A stretch of DNA of 64,000 nt, from assembly GCF_000224145.3 (NCBI RefSeq), contig NC_020174.2, forward strand, positions 2,666,097 to 2,730,096, written 5' to 3'. The stretch is from Ciona intestinalis (taxonomy: Eukaryota; Chordata; Ascidiacea; Phlebobranchia; Cionidae). This document shows positions 47,180 through 57,000 of the stretch, piece by piece; positions within the stretch are counted from its first letter, which is position 1; every line of letters starts with the position of its first letter. The notes under the pieces were generated by a model, which made no database searches, was not told the origin of the DNA, and was given only the letters and a program-made list of their open reading frames with translations. Position numbers and translations under genes: made by a program.

Positions 47180-50100
47180 ACACGTCTGTGTTCCATTATT
47201 ACAATTCACAATTAAATCCTAACTGTTTCTGCACAGTAATATAGTAGGGTGGGGGGAGATGGGACACCTCTAGCACAGAATCAGAATATCCTAATCGTGT
47301 TTTAAACAATTAACAACGGTCCAGGGAGTCTTCAAAGTACGGTTTATAATTGTTTGAACTTTTTTGTTTACTACCAAATGCGACGAGAAATAGAATGTTA
47401 AAGTGTCCTATGTATCCCCGCACCCTACTATATATATAGTTAAATTATATAACAGATTTTTATTAAACAGTTTGTTCACCATTAACAAATGTGATTTTAT
47501 TTATGTATGTGTATATTCATATTCATATTTCTATACTACATTATAGCTTCAAGTTAATTTCCAATTTATTCCAAACTGTTTTCTGTGAAGGCAAATCCAG
47601 TTCAAATATAAAAGACTAATATTAAAAAAGAATATTATAACAGTTCAATTGTTTTTTTTCAACACAGGATCTTATCCACGAGTGTCGTTAAGTTTTCTCT
47701 TGAAACGAAACATTGGTTTCTTTATATTGCAAACATACCTACCATGCTCGCTTATTACAATTCTGAGTTGGGTTTCATTTTGGATCAACCACGAAGCGAC
47801 GGCCGCTCGCGTTGCGTTGGGTGAGGAAAATACATTTTTGACTTTCGACTGTCGTTTTGTTGTTGATTCCCTTATTTTTATTGTTTAATAATAGTATCTT
47901 CGTTATCGTTTTTAAGGAATATATAAAAAATACGGTATGGTATAGTAGGGTGGGAGGAGATGGGACGCCTTTTCCATCTGTTATCTCGTCACATTTGGTA
48001 GTAAACTAAAAACATTCCATAAATTATAAAACCGTATATCCTCACGACTTTCTAGACCTTTGTTAACTGTTTAAAACACGTTAGGATATTTGAACATTAT
48101 GTGCTAAAGGTGTCCCATTTTACCCCATTCTACTGTGTTTTCTGAGGTTTACAATAAAAGGAAAAAGCCCCTATAACTAACTCTGTACATCAGGTATTAC
48201 CACCGTGCTTACTGTGACAACAATCAGTACAAACGTTCGGCAATCTCTTCCAAAGATCCCCGACATCAAAGCGCTTGATGTTTATCTGATTTGTTGTTTT
48301 GTCTTCGTGTTCCTCGCCCTGCTGGAATACGCGATGGTCAATTGTACGTATTACGGCAACATGGCCCGACAGACGAAGGCAAAACTTCGGCGGAAGCTTA
48401 CAGAAGCCCTCGAGGTGAGCCGAGCGTAATTATGTTTCGTAACAGTTGTTATTGCTGTCTACAGTTTGTAACAACCTACTTTAAACATATTTTTTACTAA
48501 ACAGGTGCTGTTTTGGTAGTCCCTAATAACGCTGTCATTTTTTATGAAGGACAACGTATGTATTTTGTTGTGTGATTGTTTCGGTCCTATACCCTATAGG
48601 CATAGTTAAAAAATTGCTGGTTAGTAATAAGGTCTTGATTAATCCTGTCTAAAGGGAAGATAACGTTTACTATAATCAACCCCCGTAAGCGGATGTCGCA
48701 AATCGATATAAACAAACACAATGGTGACTAAATGGCCGTAAAGATTAATTACAATGAGCATGTATGCCCTACTGGAACACATGTGGCCATGTAGTATTCT
48801 GTAGTTGGCCACGCGATGAACCGCTGATGTTTTGAACGACTTACGTATAGTAGGGTGGGGAAAGATGGGAAACCTTTTCATTCTATTTTCTTGTCACATT
48901 TGGTAGTAAACAGAGAACATTCAAAGAATTATAAAACCATATCCTCACGACCCCCACAAACTATTGTCATTTGTTTAAAACACGATCAGGATGTTTGTAT
49001 ATAATGTGCTAAATGTGTCCCATCTCCCCCCACAGTACTATACCAACCAAATAATCCACCGCACAAAAATGTGTTTCGCAATTTCCCGGCATTTTTGTTT
49101 TGGAAAAAGACGAAATCTATAGTATAAATAACAATCGAATTTAGCTCCGACTTATTTTGATTAAATACCAAATTAAAAAATAAATGGAATAGCGTTGGGT
49201 CATAACATCCCATATTTCTTGTTACTGTTTTAACAAGTAACAGCGCTTCATTTTAAATTTTTTTCTTAAAGAAATTGTTATATATTCTGTAAATATTATT
49301 TGCTTACAACTAATAGGGATGTAAAAGAGAATGGAAACATAAACTATCTTGCCAGGCCTATACTACACAAAATAATATTACAAAAAAATAGCGTTTTGTG
49401 TATATTGTCTACGGTAAACAACCGCTGCTAGATCTCTGTCCCTTCTTCCGGCGCCAGTGATAATTCAGTAGACAGATCAATACGCATGGTCTTGCTCCTT
49501 AGCTTTGTGCTGCAGTCTTCGCATAAGGAACGCCTGAGCCATGTAAATCGTGATTGCATTCGACTCGGTGCCGGCCACCAAGGGCATTCGGTCGAAAATT
49601 TCGATTTTATGCTTTCCTGGAACGAGCTAGCGTTCCCACGGGACCAACGAAGGTAAAATCGCATTATTTTTGCCTTTGGTCTGACTTGCATTGAATAACA
49701 ACGGCGTCGGTTTAAGGAATTTGCATTTTGTATGTGCTGAAATCTTTTGAAAGGGTGCAGAGGATATAGGCATGTTTAATGTATAATTCCAATGCTGTTA
49801 ATAATGTATTGTAGTCAATACAATTATGTGTAATTAGGTCCAGGTTGTACAATCCGTGTTCTAAGTTCACTCCTCCTTGTTAATACATTCAGTATATAAT
49901 TGTTCTACAAAATGAAATTTTAAAACCTATATTTCACTTCGTGCTAGCAACAATTGCTCCAATTAAAAGTATAGCCTAAATAAAGAGTAATTTATGGCGA
50001 CTTTTACGATATGATTTCTAACTTTTTCCGTCCAGTGAATGTAAATTGCTGTATCCCCGCGTGATCGGAAAACGACGAGTTATAACAAAGGTGCTCTGTT

Positions 50101-51580
50101 TCATACACCTCGTGCCAGCTTACGAGTTACCACGAATGTATCTTTGTCGGTGGATGTTTGTTTTTTAGATTTATATTATGTATGAATGACAAGTAAGACA
50201 ACCCATTAGTGCCCACTGGGCTTGAGTAAAGGCCGTTAAGCGTCTTGCCCATAAGGACACATACACCCACAATGGTAACGGCGACGAAACTAAAACGAAT
50301 TACATCTGGTTTAAAGGCATTCACGCTGACCAATTGCGCCACGGCGCCAGTCAAAAATTATACAATACGTAACGCATGAAATAACGAACAAATTACATGT
50401 CGTTGCTTATTTAAATTGAAATCAGCTATTGAGTGCATTGCATAATACCTGATTACAGCACTATGGGGTAGGAAGGATTCCGTTACCAGCACAAAATATT
50501 CCCCATTTCCTGGTCGTGTTTTTAACAATTACGCTCTTTTAAAGGCGTAAGGCTATACAGTTAGACTTTTTAAATGTTCTTTGTTACTACCAAGTAAGAC
50601 AATAAATTTATAATGAAAACATGCATCTTGTAGTCCAACCTACCTTATAAGTATTTATTTGTGGTATATAACAAACAGGCAGAAGAATCAGCAAAATCTG
50701 CGAACTTCGCCGCCCAATTTAGTGGAGGTTCAAAAGAAACAATACGTTATTGTGACGAAGAGTCCACGTCGCCGGGTTCAATTCACCAGATAGCTGCCGG
50801 GTGGTCGGACAATGAGGAAAATGCGATCCGACATATTTCTACTTGTCCACATGCAAATCACGCGCGCCCTCTACCGACAAGACGTAGGAACGTGGGATTT
50901 AATGTCGCGACACAGGTAAGGAAAGCTAATCCCTTAAACGACTTATTACCAAAAGTACATGCATATAGTACAATGGGGGAAGATGGGACACCTTTAGCAC
51001 ATAATATCCAAATATCCTGATCGTGTTTTAAACAATAAACAACGGTCTATGGGAGTTGTGTGGATTCGGTTTTATAATTTCTTGAATGTTTCTTGTTTAC
51101 TATCAAATGAGGCGAGAAAATAGAATAAAAAGGTGTCCCATCTTCTCCCATTCTACTATATACCTTATTATTCCAAACAAAATCACTCACAAAGTTACAT
51201 ACGTCATACCTTGTAAGCGGTATAAAATTCCAAGCGGGAGGTGTATGAAACAGAAACCCCCGTGTTATACCAACTGCCTTTGCCCTTCCAGGTGAAAAAT
51301 AAGTTACGTTTATTTAAGTTGTTCTGTTTACTACTTATTACAGGGCCGGGCACGCGGTATGCACAACGCCGCGAATGGCAAACGTAGAGGGCAGCCAAGC
51401 AGGAACTCCGTTGGAAAGAAAAGAAAGGGTTACGCATCTCGGGCAAAGAAATCTCTGTCGGCTTTGAAAGTTCCTAAGATAAGCGACGTCAGCATTATAG
51501 ACAAAGTGGCAAGAGTGGCGTTCCCAGCGTCTTTCGCAATTTTTAACTTTGTCTACTGGACCTACTACATTTTCTTTTGA
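40463..51580 (+). CDS. GABA-A receptor beta-type subunit
   Basis: Eleven exons: 40463-40506, 40657-40757, 41162-41229, 41443-41553, 43917-44026, 45354-45436, 46960-47094, 47668-47820, 48194-48414, 50679-50915, 51344-51580. A signal peptide starts [13 protein letters not shown]. The extracellular domain has [54 protein letters not shown], a Cys-loop [15 protein letters not shown] (13 between cysteines), IESYGYTTDD, and loop [15 protein letters not shown]1-TM2 read [20 protein letters not shown] and [22 protein letters not shown]3 is [18 protein letters not shown]4 ends [15 protein letters not shown]. The A-A-R before TM2 and [15 protein letters not shown] are beta-class signatures. Beta loop B (E-S-Y) and loop C (T-G-S-Y) residues that form the GABA pocket are present. 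Introns carry most of the MITEs of the window. A further loop exon may exist at 49516-49652. Confidence 0.94.
40816..41000. mobile_element. Diverged MITE copy (beta intron 2)
   Basis: Ends AGGCTTAGGTAAGATAGACC and GAACGGTATCCATCTTACCT in inverted orientation. Old copy of the family, low identity inside. Confidence 0.45.
41566..41700 (-). repeat. SINE family 1 fragment, reverse
   Basis: CTGTTTTATACACGCGCCAG CTTACGAGTTA and ACAACCTATTAGCGACC match the inverted 3' half of family 1. It begins just after the donor of exon 41443-41553. Confidence 0.65.
42006..42198. mobile_element. GGGTGGGG-type MITE (beta intron 4)
   Basis: Left end GTACGGTGGGGGAAGATGGG, right end CCCCCACCCTACTATATA; internal TAGTAAGCAAAGAACATTCA and ACCGTTGTTAATTGTTTAAA. 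Confidence 0.9.
42366..42545. mobile_element. Diverged MITE copy (beta intron 4)
   Basis: Ends TACTGTGGGGTGAGATGCTA and GTGTCCTATCTTACCCCACA with CTACTG; internal ACCAACGCTCTTTTAGAGTC. Confidence 0.6.
43274..43468. mobile_element. GGGTGGGG-type MITE, well preserved (beta intron 4)
   Basis: Ends TATAGTAGGGTGGGGGGAGA and GGTGTCCCATCTTCCCCCAC CCTACTA: an almost complete ~195-bp copy. A shorter relic (GGGTGGGGAAAGATAGGTCA) follows at 43614-43692. Confidence 0.92.
44040..45353. other. Beta-subunit intron 5
   Basis: Contains an unassigned GC-richer stretch (44340-44720) with a repeated phrase, GGTTTTTGAGTTATCGAAAT and a near-inverse ACCATAACTCAAAAACTGTT. No exon or known repeat family recognised. 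Confidence 0.4.
45467..45670. mobile_element. GGGTGGGG-type MITE (beta intron 6)
   Basis: Begins TATAGTAGGGTGGGGGGGAG GGGCGTGACAC and ends ATGTCCCATCTTTCCCCAAC ATACTATAT. It starts about 30 bp from the donor of exon 45354-45436. A SINE tail fragment follows at 45700-45800. Confidence 0.9.
46212..46545. mobile_element. Two adjacent MITE copies, one diverged and partial (beta intron 6)
   Basis: 46212-46345 is an old half copy starting TATAGTACTGTAAGGGAAGA. 46346-46545 is a better copy from CCATGGGGCAAGTTGGGACA to GTGTCCCATCTTCCCCCACC. The second seems to have inserted into, or beside, the first. Confidence 0.75.
46738..46915. mobile_element. Diverged MITE copy (beta intron 6)
   Basis: Ends TACTACAGGTAAGATGGGAT and ATGGACCATTCTACCCACCC. 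Internal TTTCCGAATATTCTTTGTTT ACTACC matches the family. Its right end lies about 45 bp before the acceptor of exon 46960-47094. Confidence 0.6.
47143..47177. repeat. (TA)n microsatellite
   Basis: TA dinucleotide run about 50 bp downstream of the donor of exon 46960-47094. Confidence 0.9.
47240..47440. mobile_element. GGGTGGGG-type MITE (beta intron 7)
   Basis: Left end ATATAGTAGGGTGGGGGGAG; right end AGTGTCCTATGTATCCCCGC ACCCTACTATAT. Confidence 0.88.
47938..48136. mobile_element. GGGTGGGG-type MITE (beta intron 8)
   Basis: TATAGTAGGGTGGGAGGAGA to GGTGTCCCATTTTACCCCAT TCTACTGT. It fills most of the 373-bp intron between the TM1 and TM2-TM3 exons. Confidence 0.88.
48846..49044. mobile_element. 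GGGTGGGG-type MITE (beta intron 9)
   Basis: TATAGTAGGGTGGGGAAAGA to ATGTGTCCCATCTCCCCCCA CAGTACTATA. A much older relative lies at about 49185-49372. Confidence 0.88.
49516..49652 (+). CDS. Candidate cytoplasmic-loop exon of the beta-type subunit
   Basis: A 137-bp open stretch lies between a good acceptor (TTTGTGCTGCAG) and a good donor (AAGGTAAAA), inside the beta intron between 48414 and 50679. In phase 0 from the preceding exon it reads [20 protein letters not shown], then [26 protein letters not shown]. The upstream exon ends in phase 0, which fits. However, this exon ends in phase 2 while the next known exon (50679) needs phase 0, so the joint would shift frame and meet a stop. Either an unseen exon lies between, an inner donor is used (for example after residue Ser31), or this is an alternative or chance exon. 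The large TM3-TM4 loop is the least conserved part of these receptors. Confidence 0.45.
50052..50352 (-). repeat. tRNA-derived SINE, family 1, reverse copy (beta intron)
   Basis: Tail CGTGATCGGAAAACGACGAG at the left, AAGCGTCTTGCCCATAAGGA CACATAC in the body, and CACGCTGACCAATTGCGCCA CGGCGCCAG as the inverted head. Confidence 0.85.
50458..50645. mobile_element. Diverged MITE copy (beta intron)
   Basis: Starts CACTATGGGGTAGGAAGGAT; internal ATATTCCCCATTTCCTGGTC and TTTGTTACTACCAAGTA match the family. Right terminus weak. Confidence 0.5.
50966..51164. mobile_element. GGGTGGGG-type MITE (beta last intron)
   Basis: TAGTACAATGGGGGAAGATG GGACACC to GGTGTCCCATCTTCTCCCAT TCTACTATA. A SINE tail fragment (51180-51300) follows at once. 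Confidence 0.9.
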
Positions 51581-54010
51581 GTTGCCATCACAGTGGGTCT
51601 TATTTTTAATTGGGCGGATTCCTCGTCACCTTACAGTTGCTCCACAGGCGTATGAGGTTCTGGTCGGTAGAAAATCTGCTATGGAACCTTCGCGAACACG
51701 AGCGCCGTCTAACGGATGTAAATACAATTAAAATGAACTATATTCCATTTGACTCTGAATCGAATTGCTCGTAAATGTGAATTAAATTTACTGTTAAATG
51801 TTTATTTTGTTAATATACTTTAATTTTTATCATTTAAATTAAGGTTAGCGTTAACGGTATATCAATACGTCTTATTTTACTTACCGTAAACACTGAATAC
51901 AAACTTTATTCATCAATAGTTTTATGCAAAACAAAAATACAGGTTAAACTAACGGGTTTATAGTTAATGAGCTACCAATGTATAAACCCCAAACTTTATA
52001 CTCGCGTGGCTGGAAAACGATAGCCGTTAAAAATGGGTGTTCTAAGCAACTGATGTGCTATGGCGCCGGACAAAGTTTATAGTACTGTTTTGAAAATATA
52101 ATTTGCTTGCTACCAAATTTAAAGATATAAGAGAATGCTAAAGGCATTGTAAATGAACGTAACTTATAGGTGGTAACGTAATGGTTTAGACGAACGTTGG
52201 TTTAGAATAAATTCGATTGGTAAAGGTTCCGGAGAACTCTTCAGAAATTGCCACAGCCGACGGTTTTTCACGTCGACAGGGCGGGGTATTGGGAATAGTT
52301 TTCAACTAGCAATAATCGCGCCTCGGATGAACCTCATCGGCTACGATACCGCCACTGCGCAAAGCTAACGAACGAGTGCCAAATCTTCAAACTTGAATCA
52401 CGTATATAATCTACTGTTTGCGGGGCGCGCGTCAAAAAATCGTTGCTAAAACGTCGGCGTAGATTATGATCGTTTTTTCAGTTGTACTAGAGCTCGGTTT
52501 TGAGCAAACATTCTCAAGTAATTCCATCGGGAACTTACGACCAATGCGAAAATTTAACAATTTGTTTAATCTTTTAAATATTTCTTAGCTCTTTTGTGTT
52601 ATTCGTTTTAAAGCAGGATAAATCTAGGGAGACAGTAATAAATGCGGTTACGGAGTAACATTTTAGAATCAATATTCGGCAAAGTCAAAGCGTGCATCTA
52701 TTCATCGCATAACTATAATGTCTGTAACAGCGGTAATTCAGACCCTGTTCCATAGGTATTTCTTCATTCGTTAAAACAATGGCGCCCTCTATGTTCGGTA
52801 AAAATAAACAACGGAAATCAATTTTAGAGAGAAAGCGTGAAAAAGGCAAATGTGAAAAGTAACCAATCAGCCAACGCTTTTGCGCATGGCAACAATGCAT
52901 GTAATGAACATGAATGTAACACATGTACCAACCAAAGTAAATATATATACAACAAGTAAGGACAGCCATTGTTTAAAAACAACTGTCAATAGACGCCATC
53001 TTGTTTCCCACATGTTCTTTGGTATCAAGGCAAACCACCATACCAACAATTTCTAATAATAAAATTGATAGAGCTGTTTGGCACTGACCTATGAATATGA
53101 TTTGAAACTAAAACACGGACTTCTAAATCAATGTCCAGCTATATCGCTTGATTGCAGCGGCTCAGCTTTTTAACTGACTGTCTTTGTCAAACCTTTTATC
53201 CAAAGAGTGTTGTGTCCTGTTCTTGGCTGTTGATTGAAACTGTCCTTGGCTGATTCCCTTCTCTTCTTTGTTTTAACAGCATGATATACACTATGAATTT
53301 TGAAGAGATAAGTACAAAATTATGTAATGTTTTTAAAAGAATCTTTAGGTCTACTCCACTGCCTTTAAATAAAGTTTAACTTACCAGTCTGCATTTCTCC
53401 ACTTAATTAACTTAATTTAAAAGTGAAACTACCTTTCTGCAAATGAAGTACGAGGTAACCGTACACAAACATTAATAAACTTTATAGGAGTGCATTAAAC
53501 TATGTTATGCAATAAATAAATAATCGAAATATAGAAGCAGGAAACTTTGTCAATGGTAAAGGATAAATAAACAGAAAGAAGAAATATTTCTTTGTAAGAT
53601 ATTGTGAAATGGAAAAGTGCATAAAAAAGTTTGTTTGTCTTTACCATTGATACATATACTTTACTGTGCAATATGTGGTATTTGTGAAACTAAGTAAATA
53701 AATATAATGTGTACAACTTCATATATACAGAAAGAAACTTGAAAATTGCATCAACGCCCATAAAACGAAACATGGAACACAGGACCGTCATTGACAAAAA
53801 GGCAAGTTGTAAATGTTTGTCAAATATGATAATGTAAGTTTGTAATGTTAACAACAGCGGTGCAATGTACATTCTAAGCACCTGTCATTTATAATGTACA
53901 GAAAAAACACAACAAAAAAATTTTTTTGAAGATAAATATGAGGAAATACCCAATATGTTTTAACTAGCGGTTCTTAATGGTATAACAACAGTGATGCCTC
54001 AATATCAATA
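51581..54010. other. Intergenic between beta subunit and TMEM163 (convergent 3' ends)
   Basis: Holds the 3' UTRs of two convergent genes. A short ORF at 52867-53049 (minus) is hydrophobic but lacks any recognised domain or splice context. A SINE head remnant (GGCGCCGGACAAAG) is at about 52061. Otherwise AT-rich sequence with no feature seen. Confidence 0.45.
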
Positions 54011-57000
54011 TTATTTGCTTTCACAGTAAGCGCTGGATTTGTAAATTTCTGGAGCATGTTTGGATAACAACCTGAATAAAAAAATAAGTTGAACTGACGA
54101 ATGCATTTGAGTAATGGGTCCACTCTATGACTAAAACCTGAGGTGTGCTATAGTACACCATACAACATTTTTTGTTTTTAGGAAACAGAAAATAAAATTA
54201 CCAACTTTTATTGTTGCTTCAACAAAATCGTGAACAAATATTTGTAACCACTTGAGTTTTTATTGTGCTGTGTAAACTGTTTACTTAGCTGATAGTAGAG
54301 AATACATAGGATGGCCAACTCAAAACTATAAGAACCTTTAAAATATTTCAAACTACGCTAAACAACTAAGTAATCCTATTCAAATTTTATAGCTTAGGCC
54401 TTAGAAGGACAATATAAAAAGTTAAAAGCGACATTAAATCAACACACTCTTAAAAAAGTTTTGTAAAAAATGTCAATTTCTTCATTGCATAAATCAGTAA
54501 ACATTTACAACAAAAAATTGGATTTTTTTGAAAAGAATGTGTGTTTCACTAGTCCGCTTGCTGCCTCCCCTTGATCACATCATTTTTTTTGCTGAATATT
54601 GTAAATTTTCACAACAAACAACCATGCAACTTACCATAAGCCATAGATAAGCAGAAATAAAGACACTATAAGTCCCACAGTGGAGTCAAGGAACCAAAGA
54701 TATCGGTCAACATCTGTTAACTCCGATGTTATTACCATAGACAATGCAACAACAGCTCCAGCTAGTGAGTTAAGTGCTAAAGGGACAAGTGGAATTCATT
54801 TAAATATAAAGATATAGGATAAAAACTTTCCCATACATTTAATTCTATTCTATATTTGATCAGGAATTTAGGCCAGAGGCACAAAACTCCCAAAAGTTGT
54901 TAGTTATCTTATTTTCTATATGGGTGAGGTCGTTGTTCAACTAGGGTTTGTAGCTCAAATTTGGCACACTCACAAATAAATGACATTTGCTAATTAATCT
55001 TACCAGTACAAATCCTTTTACAGCTGCCATAATAAAAAAAAAAAGTTTTTTAGCATAGTACTATTAATAGATGTAGCTTGAAGTTACGACACAGTAGGCT
55101 ATAGTTTGAAACTATTTCTAATTTTAACAGCAAACATATACTCATGGTAAACTAAGTGTAGCTAATTAAATATGTTTAATTTGATTAGTTTTCGATTACT
55201 GAATAACTACTGGTCTAGTGCATTTAAGTGTGACTAAAACAAAAACAAATGAATTAAATTTCTATGCCAACTGTGAACAATAGTTCAAAATTTATGAACT
55301 GAAACAAAGTTAAATTAAACAGTTTAGTATGGGAACAAAAGTAACCAATACAGTTACTTGTCACTACACTTCGACAGAAACTAAAATTTTTGTATACTAT
55401 GAAATGTCATATTATACTTTCTGTTATTACGATAAAACAGAAGTCACATCAAGTCCCAAAGCAATCATCCTACAATCAGCATAACCATATCAATATATGA
55501 ATATATTTTGAATAAGGTAAACAATTCAGAAAGATTATACAAATGTAATAAAAACAGTATGCCCATTTAGATTACAACAGCGAGCAAAAACTAATTTTAT
55601 TTTGATCAATACAAAAACTGCATGATATACTGACTTATTTAATGCTGTTAAAAATGTATAATTTAACCCTTACATAATTAGTTCATTAAGACCAATGCAG
55701 TAGTAATTAAAACTATTTTTATTCAGGTCTATACAAATGCTGCGCATTCAGAATTTAAATAACATTTCAGTAAAATTTACATTAAAATGTAAAAATAGAA
55801 ACAATGCTCAAATGGAAATAAACTTTGTAAAAACTTACCATCCGTGAACACTGTCCAGGAATCGAGTTTTTTCGCGATCAAAACTTTGACGACAAATAAA
55901 ATAAAGCAAGCACATGTGGCGAATATAGATGTGGCAACTAACATAGTCAAACCTTTTTCCTGTGATAAGAGGGTGGTATGGTTACATTAAGATTATGTCA
56001 AAGTTGGTAAACTTATAAATGCAGGGGAGGCAGAGGATAGTTCGACACTTATTTCTGTGAAGCAAATATACCAAACTTATTGGTTAAAAGTTTGCTGAGT
56101 AATAGTGTGGAAAATTTCTGTGTGGGCCAGCCTACCTTACCACCAGGTTTGGCACCTATGTATTATGTGTTAAAGTTAAGTTTCAAATGGTTTTACGGCT
56201 GATAATAAAGTTTTATAACTCCCATAAAGTCATAATATACCAATATGAGGTAATTCACAAGTTAGCACAAGGCGTATGAAAGAGAATACCAGTGTTATAA
56301 CAACAACTGATGTCACGCTGAGATTTGTACATTGTTATTTGTTCAAAGCGGGGCCAAATAAATTACAAATAAAACTATATATTTTGTTCTTAGCAACAAA
56401 ATATTTTCAAAATTGCGAAATACTACCGAAATATATTGTACTACTTCCTTAAAAAGAATTAAAAATACAAATTTAAAAATACAATGTTCACGTATGTATG
56501 GTTATGAATCACCAACAAATATATATGCAAAGTCCAATTACAATTCATAACTTATCAATTATTTAGTTGTATAGGTAGATGTAAAGTTCAACTACAAATT
56601 AGTGGACTCCTATTGAATAAAAGGAAACAGGTTGGTTAAGGCTGTCACTGACAGCTTGTCAGGCTATTTATGTGAAATAAAAAAAAAAAATTTTAGGTCT
56701 ATAGATTTCTCATGTGGGACAGACATTTTTTTAGGTCATAAAACTTGTATTTACACAATATATAAATAGGTGTGCATGGGTATTAATTTACTAAACTTTG
56801 TATGCATATGTTAAAAACTATAAATTATCATACTATAATGGTAGATTCGTCTTGCATGTTCCACTAAACCATTTATATAAATAACGAGTTAAAAGAGTAC
56901 ATTTACATCTCTTTCAGATGTAATAATGCCTGTGGGGGCACCAACATATAATGGTCAGTTTTGTTTATATTTGACACTATAGACTTTAAAACAGTACGGT

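Noticed and set aside
49428..49691. 87-codon minus-strand ORF
   Set aside because: It is antisense to the plus-strand candidate loop exon at 49516-49652, which has better splice sites; no recognised domain on the minus strand.
52867..53049. 60-residue hydrophobic ORF on the minus strand
   Set aside because: Single short ORF with no homology recognised, no neighbouring exon and AT-rich sequence, where hydrophobic codons arise easily.
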